This document shows positions 1-5,122 of a DNA stretch of 5,540 nt, piece by piece; the first letter of the stretch is position 1, and each line of letters starts with the position of its first letter. The translations under genes and the position numbers were made by a program. The notes below the pieces were generated by a model. The model worked only from the letters and a program-made list of their open reading frames with translations. It was not told the DNA's origin and made no database searches. The stretch is from Candidatus Falkowbacteria bacterium UBA917. Lineage in GTDB: Bacteria; Patescibacteriota; Patescibacteriia; Patescibacteriales; Patescibacteriaceae. The stretch covers positions 1 to 5,540 of the forward strand of contig DBEB01000048.1 of NCBI GenBank assembly GCA_002293855.1, written 5' to 3'.

Positions 1-338
1 AATGTCCACAAAAATCTAGACAAATCCTCCCAAAGCCACAATAAAGGCCCTGACCCACGGCAATGTCCACATTTTTGTAGACAAACAGCTCCTAATGTCC
101 ACAAATTTGTAGACAAATAACTCCAAGTTTACCAAATACCAAAATGTCCACAATTTTGTGGACAAATAACCATGAATGTCCACAAAAATCTAGACAAATC
201 CTCCCAAAGCCACAATAAAGGCCCTGACCCACGGCAATGTCCACATTTTTGTAGACAAACAGCTCCCAATGTCCACAAATTTGTAGACAAATAACTCCAA
301 GTTTACCAAATACCAAAATGTCCACAATTTTGTGGACA
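1..338. repeat. 174-bp tandem repeat carrying eight 20-bp palindromic motifs
   Basis: Bases 1-164 recur at 175-338 with one visible difference (T at 93, C at 267), so the unit is 174 bp. Each unit holds four copies of a 20-bp imperfect inverted repeat, TGTCCACA-N4-TSTRGACA, starting at 3, 64, 96 and 145, and again at 177, 238, 270 and 319. Start-to-start distances are 61, 32, 49, 32, 61, 32 and 49. The left arm TGTCCACA is identical in all eight; the right arm varies (TCTAGACA, TGTAGACA, TGTGGACA). The last copy is the best palindrome: with flanks at 317-340 it has 11-bp perfect arms around TT. The array probably continues left of base 1. The spaces between motifs (12, 29, 12 and 41 nt) are repeated rather than unique, so this is not a CRISPR. 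Function is unknown; protein-binding sites are the simplest reading. No credible gene lies in this stretch. Confidence 0.95.
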
Positions 339-340
339 TT
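317..340. promoter_or_regulatory. Most perfect copy of the palindromic motif (candidate protein-binding site)
   Basis: Arms AATGTCCACAA and TTGTGGACATT are exact reverse complements separated by TT, making a 24-bp near-perfect dyad at the end of the repeat array. TTGTCCACA, read on the minus strand at 157-165, matches the DnaA box known from actinobacteria; at this copy and at the left arms the match is ATGTCCACA, one base off. Binding by DnaA or by a dimeric repressor is inference only. Confidence 0.4.
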
Positions 341-348
341 ATCTCTGT

Positions 349-370
349 TCCGCGCAGAACTTTTTTATTT
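349..370 (+). terminator. Weak terminator-like hairpin at the edge of the repeat array
   Basis: GTTC and GAAC form a 4-bp stem around a GC-rich 6-nt loop, followed by a TTTTTTATTT tract on the plus strand. The stem is short, so this is a weak candidate. It could end transcription coming rightwards out of the repeat array. Confidence 0.25.
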
Positions 371-381
371 ACCAAAAATAA

Positions 382-413
382 ACCAAAGAAAAACCCGCCC
401 AAAGGGCGGGTTT
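382..413 (-). terminator. Intrinsic terminator hairpin (10-bp GC-rich stem), minus strand
   Basis: AAACCCGCCC (391-400) and GGGCGGGTTT (404-413) form a perfect 10-bp stem with a 3-nt loop. On the minus strand the hairpin is followed by TTTTT, C, TTT. On the plus strand only three T follow, so it should work mainly leftwards. It lies beyond the tRNA terminator at 471-509 and may act as a backup, stopping transcripts before they enter the palindrome array. Confidence 0.65.
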
Positions 414-470
414 CAAATTGTTTGATCCTAGGAGCATCTTTTAACTTGGTTTTACTCACCAAAACTTTCT

Positions 471-509
471 TTAAAAAACAAACACCTGAAACTATTCAGG
501 TGTTTGTTT
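471..509 (-). terminator. Strong intrinsic terminator of the tRNA-Ala transcript
   Basis: Positions 476-490 and 495-509 are perfect reverse complements (15-bp stem, 4-nt loop ACTA at 491-494). Read on the minus strand, the stem runs into TTTTTT. It begins 2 nt past the encoded CCA of the tRNA-Ala gene, so it is the obvious end of the tRNA transcript. Confidence 0.9.
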
Positions 510-511
510 AT

Positions 512-588
512 TGGTGGACCATAAGGGACTTGAACCCTTGGCCTCTTCCATGCCATGGAAGCGCTCTAGCCAACTGAGCTAATGGCCC
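512..588 (-). tRNA. tRNA-Ala, anticodon GGC
   Basis: The minus strand folds into a complete 77-nt cloverleaf. The acceptor stem is GGGCCAT with ATGGTCC (one G-U pair), the D stem GCTC/GAGC, the anticodon stem CTTCC/GGAAG with loop ATGGCAT, the variable loop AGGCC, and the T arm AAGGG-TTCAAGT-CCCTT. Anticodon 34-36 is GGC, which reads GCC and GCU (Ala). The discriminator is A and the 3' CCA is encoded (512-514). It has its own consensus promoter at 623-651 and a terminator immediately downstream. Confidence 0.97.
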
Positions 589-622
589 GCTATTAACTCT
601 TATTATTCACAAGAGTAGCTTG

Positions 623-651
623 ATTATAATCAGCTCCGTGACACTTGTCAA
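623..651 (-). promoter_or_regulatory. Consensus sigma70-type promoter of tRNA-Ala
   Basis: On the minus strand TTGACA (646-651) and TATAAT (623-628) are both perfect hexamers separated by exactly 17 bp. The expected start near 616 leaves a leader of about 28 nt before the mature tRNA-Ala 5' end at 588. The region 589-689 holds no other gene. Confidence 0.85.
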
Positions 652-689
652 CCTTACTAAGATGCCTGAAGTAATTTAATTAGTCACTG

Positions 690-761
690 TGCTCTCGGCA
701 GGAATCGAACCTGCATCTAGACGTTAGGAGTGTCTTGTTCTATCCATTGAACTACAAGAGC
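690..761 (-). tRNA. tRNA-Arg, anticodon CCT, CCA not encoded
   Basis: The 72-nt minus-strand cloverleaf has acceptor GCTCTTG with CGAGAGC (one T-G wobble), D stem GTTC/GAAC, anticodon stem AGACA/CGTCT, loop CTCCTAA, and T arm GCAGG-TTCGATT-CCTGC. Anticodon CCT reads AGG (Arg). Position 31-39 is an A-C mismatch at the base of the anticodon loop. The discriminator A (690) is followed by CAG, not CCA, so the 3' CCA must be added by a nucleotidyltransferase, unlike the neighbouring tRNA-Ala. No terminator is visible between 690 and the tRNA-Ala promoter, so read-through into tRNA-Ala is possible. Confidence 0.94.
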
Positions 762-785
762 TCGACCTTTAATAAGTCTTTCAAA

Positions 786-814
786 ATAGTAGATTAAAGG
801 CTAAAAATAAGCAA
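786..814 (-). promoter_or_regulatory. Possible promoter of tRNA-Arg
   Basis: On the minus strand TTGCTT (809-814) and TACTAT (786-791) sit 17 bp apart and would start transcription near 779, about 18 nt before the tRNA 5' end. Both hexamers are poor matches, so this is a position-based suggestion only. Confidence 0.3.
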
Positions 815-821
815 GTAAAAA

Positions 822-849
822 TTGACAAAAGTCGCTCTTTTGCTAGAAT
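822..849 (+). promoter_or_regulatory. Promoter of the bactofilin-DAGK-clpP operon
   Basis: TTGACA (822-827) is a perfect -35 and TAGAAT (844-849) a near-consensus -10, separated by 16 bp. The predicted start near 856 gives a leader of about 21 nt. A 6-bp inverted repeat, CAAAAG (826-831) and CTTTTG (837-842) with a 5-nt centre, fills most of the spacer and could be an operator, though nothing else supports that. It diverges from the tRNA-Arg gene. Confidence 0.75.
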
Positions 850-876
850 AAATAAATCAAAATTAACACTAAAGCT

Positions 877-1290
877 ATGTTCAACAAGAACTTGTCAGAA
901 GGGGGAGTTATTGATAAAAAGGATATCGAAACAATTATCGGCGCCTCAGTTAAAGTCGAAGGTAACTTTGTCTGTGAGGGTAATATGATTATTGATGGTC
1001 AGGTTAAAGGTAATGTGCAAACTAACGGTTTTTTACAAATTGGTCGTAGCGCTTCAGTAACTGCTGATGTTAAGGCTGCTAACTCGCGCATTGGTGGCGA
1101 AGTTAGGGGTAGTGTTAAGATTGATGGTTATTTGGAAATCAACGAAACTGCCAAGATTTATGGTGATATTGAGGCTACTAGTCTATCTATTGCTCGAGGT
1201 GCTTATATTAGTGGTCACTGCTCTACAGCTGAAAGCTCTAGTACTAATAACAAAAAAAAGTCAGAAGCCAAAGATTCTAGCGCTAACTAA
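877..1290 (+). CDS. Bactofilin (polymer-forming cytoskeletal protein)
   Basis: This 137-residue protein is a bactofilin, a self-assembling right-handed beta-helix protein that forms filaments without nucleotide, usually on the inner face of the cell membrane, and scaffolds cell-wall or shape enzymes. The beta-helix core spans roughly residues 18-115 (ETIIGASVKVEGNFVCEG onward), with the regular short hydrophobic/glycine strands of the family (IIDGQVKGNVQTNG, RIGGEVRGSVKIDG). A short N-terminal tail and a Ser/Lys-rich, disordered C-terminal tail (116-137) flank it, as is usual. ATG 877 was chosen because it gives the expected short N-terminus and lies about 21 nt from the predicted transcription start. 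No Shine-Dalgarno sequence precedes it; the purine run at 897-905 is inside the gene and not followed by an in-frame ATG, GTG or TTG. It is the first gene of the operon. Confidence 0.93.
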   Translation: MFNKNLSEGGVIDKKDIETIIGASVKVEGNFVCEGNMIIDGQVKGNVQTNGFLQIGRSASVTADVKAANSRIGGEVRGSVKIDGYLEINETAKIYGDIEATSLSIARGAYISGHCSTAESSSTNNKKKSEAKDSSAN

Positions 1291-1295
1291 ATACT

Positions 1296-2045
1296 GTGCA
1301 CACCTACATTTACGACACATTTTTGACGGACAAAAAGTATTTTCCGATCATTAACAGTATTGAGGCCAAGATCACTGAGCTGGGTCTCAGTGGTAGAATT
1401 TGTCGTCTCAGTCCGCTACGCAGCTTGCGAGATGTTATTAGCCAAGAGCTCAAAAGACTGCCTAAAACGCTGATTATCGTTGGTAATGACTCAATTGTTA
1501 GTCAGGCGATTAGTATTATGGGCGGCAACGAAGTGCCACTTGGCATTATCCCTATTGGTGAGCCTAATAATATCGCCGCTCGTCTCGGTATTAATACTGA
1601 AAACTGTTGCTCGATCCTATCAGCTCGTCGAGTGGTTGATATAGATTTGGGTGCAGTTGATAGTAAAACCTTTTTAAAAAGCGCTGAAATCAATGGTGAG
1701 CAACTGCGACTAATGATTGATAATAACTATTATATCGAGAGCAGTGCTTCCAAAGTAGAGGTTGTTAATTCTTTTCTCAATGAAGAAGCTGGTGATCTGC
1801 CAGCCAAAAGCAATGAGGACAAACGACAACTCCATCTAGTCATTACCAAGGAAATTATCAAAAAAAGCCTTTTAAAAAATAGTCGAGAACTGGAGCGCTC
1901 TATCATTCCCTTTGCTGATCTGCAAGTTGTTAGTGATAATGCTACTATCACTCTAGACGGCTTTGTTAAGATCACCAACCCACACAGTATTTCTGTTTTG
2001 CCTCGAGGTCTCAAAACTATTGTAGGCAGAGAACGCGGTTTTTAA
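1296..2045 (+). CDS. Diacylglycerol kinase catalytic-domain-like protein
   Basis: This 249-residue protein resembles the nucleotide-binding half of the DAGK/YegS/sphingosine-kinase family, enzymes that phosphorylate lipid alcohols using ATP. The region TLIIVGNDSIVSQAI (58-72) sits where these enzymes carry the GGDGT loop, and PLGIIPIGEPNNIAARLGI (81-99) matches their G-x-x-P-x-G-x-x-N-x-x-A block. The C-terminus (212-249) has a beta-rich segment ending in SVLPRGLKTIVGRERGF, like the returning strands of the fold. Canonical GGDGT is replaced by VGNDS, and at 249 residues it is shorter than typical family members (about 300), so lipid kinase activity is not assured. The start is GTG 1296, 5 nt after the bactofilin stop; no in-frame ATG near it gives a better N-terminus and there is no ribosome-binding site. 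Translational coupling with bactofilin is likely. Confidence 0.75.
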   Translation: MHTYIYDTFLTDKKYFPIINSIEAKITELGLSGRICRLSPLRSLRDVISQELKRLPKTLIIVGNDSIVSQAISIMGGNEVPLGIIPIGEPNNIAARLGINTENCCSILSARRVVDIDLGAVDSKTFLKSAEINGEQLRLMIDNNYYIESSASKVEVVNSFLNEEAGDLPAKSNEDKRQLHLVITKEIIKKSLLKNSRELERSIIPFADLQVVSDNATITLDGFVKITNPHSISVLPRGLKTIVGRERGF

Positions 2046-2071
2046 ATCAATTTAATTAATTTATCAAACAT

Positions 2072-2653
2072 ATGGTACTTATTCCGACAGTGATTGAAAA
2101 AAGTGGTCAAATGGAGCGAGTTTATGACATTTATTCTCGCTTACTCAAAGATCGTATCATCTTTTTGGGTGAAGCGGTGACTGATCATATTGCTAATATT
2201 GTTATCGCTCAGTTGCTTTTCTTGGATGCTGAAAGTAAAGACAAAGATATTAAGTTCTACATCAACACCCCCGGGGGGTCTGTAACAGCTGGCATGGCTA
2301 TTTATGACACTATGCAACTGATTAAAGCTGATGTTTCTACTATTTGTGTCGGTATGGCTGCTTCTATGGGAGCTGTACTACTGGCTGCCGGTGCTCCGGG
2401 TAAACGTTTTTCTCTACCTAATAGCGAAATCATGATCCATCAAGTCATGAGCGGTATGGAGGGTCAGGCTAGTGACATTAAAATCCATGCTGAACATATT
2501 TTGCGGGTCAAAGATAAGATGAACAAGATCTTGGCCAAGCACACTGGTCAAAAAATAGCTAATATTGAACGTGACACCGATCGTGATAACTTCATGACCC
2601 CAGAAGCCGCTTGTAAATATGGCTTAATTGATAAGATTATTTCTAAACAGTAA
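2072..2653 (+). CDS. clpP: ATP-dependent Clp protease proteolytic subunit
   Basis: ClpP is the serine peptidase that forms a double heptameric ring and degrades proteins fed by ClpX/ClpA/ClpC unfoldases in the cytoplasm. The 193-residue length is standard. The catalytic triad sits at the classic positions: Ser98 in GMAASMG, His123 in MIHQ and Asp172 in DTDRDNF. The N-terminus IPTVIEKSGQMERVYDIYSR and the TPGGSVTAGMAIYDTMQ block are family signatures. The usual HQP after the catalytic histidine is HQV here. It starts with almost no propeptide. ATG 2072 gives the conserved N-terminus; the upstream gap (2046-2071) is very AT-rich with no Shine-Dalgarno sequence and no convincing promoter, so it is probably co-transcribed with the two genes before it. 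A terminator follows directly. Confidence 0.98.
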   Translation: MVLIPTVIEKSGQMERVYDIYSRLLKDRIIFLGEAVTDHIANIVIAQLLFLDAESKDKDIKFYINTPGGSVTAGMAIYDTMQLIKADVSTICVGMAASMGAVLLAAGAPGKRFSLPNSEIMIHQVMSGMEGQASDIKIHAEHILRVKDKMNKILAKHTGQKIANIERDTDRDNFMTPEAACKYGLIDKIISKQ

Positions 2654-2657
2654 ACCT

Positions 2658-2690
2658 AAAAACAGTTGCCTCTCGGGTGACTGTTTTTTT
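2658..2690 (+). terminator. Intrinsic terminator after clpP
   Basis: AACAGTTGCC (2661-2670) pairs with GGTGACTGTT (2676-2685), including two G-U pairs, around a 5-nt loop. The stem can extend through AAA/TTT and is followed by a T-run to 2690. It closes the bactofilin-DAGK-clpP operon. Confidence 0.88.
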
Positions 2691-2704
2691 ATCGTTTAGT
2701 AGGT

Positions 2705-2710
2705 TATACT
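2705..2710 (+). promoter_or_regulatory. Probable -10 element of the hsp20 operon
   Basis: TATACT is a near-consensus -10. The expected -35 position (2682-2687) falls in the T-run of the clpP terminator and matches poorly. Transcription starting near 2717 would give a leader of about 13 nt to ATG 2730, which argues against the upstream TTG at 2721 as start codon. Confidence 0.5.
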
Positions 2711-2729
2711 AAAGTTTAGTTTGTCTGCT

Positions 2730-3110
2730 ATGCTATTTTTTAAAAACCAAAAAAACAACACTGATGAGCAATTCGACACTCTCAATGCTTTGATCAGCTT
2801 GCCTAGTAGTACTGAAGGCCGACTTGCTATTGATGTTTATAAACTAGGCAACGCTCTGGTGGTTAGATCAACTATTGCCGGTGCCAACATTGATGATTTA
2901 GATCTCAGTATCGACGGCGACATACTTAGTATCAAAGGTAAGCGTTCCGAGCCAGACGATATTGATTATTTAGACTATTTGTATCGTGAGTGCTATTGGG
3001 GTAATTTTTCTCGCAGTATTTTATTACCATTCTTAGTTGATGAAGAGGGGATAGAGGCTGATTTAGACAATGGTATCCTAACTATTGTCCTACCAATCAA
3101 AGCTAGTTAA
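2730..3110 (+). CDS. Small heat shock protein, Hsp20/alpha-crystallin family
   Basis: This 126-residue protein is an ATP-independent holdase chaperone of the Hsp20 family. The alpha-crystallin domain runs from about residue 30 to the end: the strand region ALVVRSTIAGANIDDLDLSI, then GDILSIKGKR, the YRECYWGNFSRSILLP segment (family pattern E-x-x-x-G-x-F-x-R-x-x-x-LP) and the hallmark ADLDNGILTIVLP (A-x-x-x-x-G-x-L). The short N-terminal arm (about 30 residues) is low in aromatics. The protein stops at LPIKAS directly after the domain, so the C-terminal extension with the I-x-I/V motif that usually drives oligomerisation is missing. ATG 2730 is preferred over TTG 2721 because it starts the natural sequence MLFFKNQ and fits the promoter. 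No Shine-Dalgarno sequence is seen. It is first in an operon with the next two genes. Confidence 0.92.
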   Translation: MLFFKNQKNNTDEQFDTLNALISLPSSTEGRLAIDVYKLGNALVVRSTIAGANIDDLDLSIDGDILSIKGKRSEPDDIDYLDYLYRECYWGNFSRSILLPFLVDEEGIEADLDNGILTIVLPIKAS

Positions 3111-3111
3111 T

Positions 3112-3312
3112 ATGAAAATAAAGCTCACTCTACAAGCCAAGCAAGACCAATTTTTAATATTTTTAGACGATCAGAACTGTGAAATCACTCTGCCGACACG
3201 ATATTTTAAAGAATTACCATTGATCGGCCAGAGTCTCATTATTAATTTTGATCACGCCACCGCTGCCCAAGACATCTTGCAGACTATTTTTAATCATCAT
3301 GACAAAGTCTAA
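3112..3312 (+). CDS. Small hypothetical protein, 66 residues
   Basis: I do not recognise this family with certainty. The 66-residue protein starts MKIKLTLQAKQDQFLIFLDD and alternates hydrophobic and polar residues like a small beta-barrel, then has a loop with LPTRYFKELPLIGQSL and ends in a short amphipathic helix (AAQDILQTIFNHHDK). It has no signal peptide, membrane segment or cysteine cluster; its single cysteine is in the second strand. Its strand/LP-turn/strand layout recalls short DUF3006-like proteins, but that is a weak impression. ATG 3112 lies 1 nt after the hsp20 stop and its end overlaps the vanW start by 14 bp (3299-3312). The tight packing implies translational coupling and a function related to its neighbours. 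A longer reading from an upstream TTG would overlap hsp20 and is not favoured. Confidence 0.8.
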   Translation: MKIKLTLQAKQDQFLIFLDDQNCEITLPTRYFKELPLIGQSLIINFDHATAAQDILQTIFNHHDKV

Positions 3313-5122
3313 GCTCAAACAACTAAGTCCTAAGCAAAAAAAACTAGCCCTCCTCGCTGCTAGCTTGGTGCTTTCAATTTTTGTTTTACTAATTGCTAAT
3401 CTAGTCTACGAAAAAGTTTATTACGGACGTGTTTATCCAAAGCTAAGATTTTTGGATCGCAATGTTGGCGGAATCTCTGCTGATGACTTTCGCAAGCTCT
3501 TAGAAGAGCAAAGTCTCAATCTAGATCAGGGTCTAAATATTTGTTTGGAAGGGGATTGTCTCAACCTTAAATCAAGTACCAGTACTGATCCACAAGAACT
3601 TAGCACTGATCTTTTTAAGGTCAATCAGGCCGAGAGCTTTGAGCAAGTTTTTAATTATGGTCGCAGTGGTGATTTTGGTCAAAACATCTGGGATCGTGTT
3701 AGCGCTCTATTCTGGGCCAAATCTTTTGGCCTCTCGATTCAGCTAGATCGAGAAACTGTTAAAGCAGTTTTATCCGACTACTTCAGCTATAGTCACAAAG
3801 CTGTTCGTGAGGCTGGTCTAGAGCTCGACGCTAACTCTCAATTAACGTTAACCGCCGAAAGCGCTGGCCAAGAACCTGACTACGACCAAGCTCTAGATCA
3901 GCTCGGTGCTAATTTATTAAGCGGTGATCGCGCAAACATTAATCTTCAAATCAAAAACATCGAACCAAAGATTTATCAAGCTAATGTCTTTAATATCAAT
4001 GAGCAGGCTGAAAAACTCTTAACCAAGTTTCCAATTACTTGGCATTACCAAGACCGAACTTGGGTTGTCAAAGCTAATCAGGCTAAGTCTTGGCTAGGTC
4101 TCGGGTTAAATAGAAACGCTCAGGTAGAATTGATTTGGGATAAAAATAAGCTCCAAAACTATTTAACCGAGTCTCTCAATAAAGACATTGCTATTGCACA
4201 CCGTGATCCTAAGTTTACGGTTAACAGTGGTAAGGTTTATATCGAAGAAAGCGCCCAAGATGGTTTGGAGTTAGACTACGAACAAACCCTGCTCAATTTT
4301 TTTACCGCCCAAGCTCAAGGCCTAAGTGATATTAATATCGCTACTCGTTCGACCACTAGTCAAGTCAAAGGTATCGATGGCTTAGAACAGCTAGAAATTA
4401 TCGGTATTGGTACTTCAACCTTTAACGGCTCCCCAAATAATCGTCGTACCAATATCAAAGTTGGTGCCAGCGCTATTAACGGTGTACTTATCAAAGCTGG
4501 TGAAGAGTTTTCTTTGATCAAAGCTCTCGGTGAGATTGATGGGCCGGCCGGCTACCTACCAGAACTAGTTATTAAAGGTGATAAAACTGTGCCAGAATAC
4601 GGTGGCGGTCTCTGTCAAATCGGCACCACACTGTTTCGAGCTGTCGTTGATTCTGGTCTACCAGTTACCGCTCGTCGTAATCATTCTTATCGTGTCTCTT
4701 ACTACGAGCCAGCTGGCACCGACGCTACTATCTACGATCCACAACCAGATTTCAAGTTTATGAATGACACAGGTAATGCCATCTTGCTCCAGACCAAAAT
4801 CACTGGTGACAAAGCTGTCTTTACCTTTTGGGGTAAACGTGACGGTCGTAAGGTTTCTTATACCAAGCCAACGATTTACAATATCGTTAAACCTCAGCCT
4901 ACCAAAATCATCGAAACCACTGATCTAAAACCAGGTGAGAAGAAGTGTACTGAAAAGGCTCACAACGGGGCCGATGCCTATTTTGACTACCAAGTCATTT
5001 ATCCGAGTGGTGAAGAGAAAAAAGTCCGCTTCAATTCTCATTATGTTCCATGGCGCGAAGTTTGCTTAGTTGGTGTGGCAGCGAGCTCCACACCAGCCCT
5101 CGAAGTTTCAGTTATAGAATAA
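3299..5122 (+). CDS. VanW family membrane-anchored surface protein
   Basis: This 607-residue protein is anchored by one N-terminal membrane helix (about 16-37, preceded by a Lys-rich stretch), so the bulk should be outside the membrane. Residues about 40-365 contain peptidoglycan-binding-like segments of the kind often found before VanW domains; LDRNVGGISADDFRKLLEEQ near 52-71 and the stretch from about 214 to 365 are examples. The VanW domain covers about 368-512, with STFNGSPNNRRTNIKVGA, GEEFSLIKALGEI and the hallmark GGGLCQIGTTLF (435-446). The tail (about 513-600) resembles a G5-like beta domain. VanW is named from vancomycin-resistance clusters but its activity is not established; a role in cell-wall interaction is inferred. 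Cys82/Cys87 (CLEGDC) and Cys550/Cys589 could form disulfides. ATG 3299 overlaps the previous stop by 14 bp and directly precedes the membrane helix; the in-frame upstream extension would only add a non-typical segment. Confidence 0.9.
   Translation: MTKSKLKQLSPKQKKLALLAASLVLSIFVLLIANLVYEKVYYGRVYPKLRFLDRNVGGISADDFRKLLEEQSLNLDQGLNICLEGDCLNLKSSTSTDPQELSTDLFKVNQAESFEQVFNYGRSGDFGQNIWDRVSALFWAKSFGLSIQLDRETVKAVLSDYFSYSHKAVREAGLELDANSQLTLTAESAGQEPDYDQALDQLGANLLSGDRANINLQIKNIEPKIYQANVFNINEQAEKLLTKFPITWHYQDRTWVVKANQAKSWLGLGLNRNAQVELIWDKNKLQNYLTESLNKDIAIAHRDPKFTVNSGKVYIEESAQDGLELDYEQTLLNFFTAQAQGLSDINIATRSTTSQVKGIDGLEQLEIIGIGTSTFNGSPNNRRTNIKVGASAINGVLIKAGEEFSLIKALGEIDGPAGYLPELVIKGDKTVPEYGGGLCQIGTTLFRAVVDSGLPVTARRNHSYRVSYYEPAGTDATIYDPQPDFKFMNDTGNAILLQTKITGDKAVFTFWGKRDGRKVSYTKPTIYNIVKPQPTKIIETTDLKPGEKKCTEKAHNGADAYFDYQVIYPSGEEKKVRFNSHYVPWREVCLVGVAASSTPALEVSVIE

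Noticed and set aside
1..338. CRISPR array
   Set aside because: The intervals are 12, 29, 12 and 41 nt and are themselves duplicated between the units. There are no unique spacers of uniform length and no cas genes.
92..462. Two minus-strand open frames (about 77 and 90 codons) across the repeat array
   Set aside because: They are translations of the palindrome repeats, with low-complexity repeated peptides, no upstream signals and no resemblance to known proteins. The 174-bp period being divisible by three explains the open frame.
332..577. Plus-strand open frame of 81 codons
   Set aside because: It runs through two terminator hairpins and antisense through the tRNA-Ala gene, so it is not a real gene.
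1067..1354. Overlapping plus-strand frame of 95 codons
   Set aside because: It is a shadow of bactofilin and the DAGK-like gene in another frame, Leu-rich without domain features.
1502..2014. Two minus-strand frames within the DAGK-like gene
   Set aside because: They are antisense shadows with no start signals or recognisable domains.
4578..4763. 61-codon plus frame inside the VanW domain
   Set aside because: It lies in another frame entirely within the conserved VanW-coding region and has no initiation signal.
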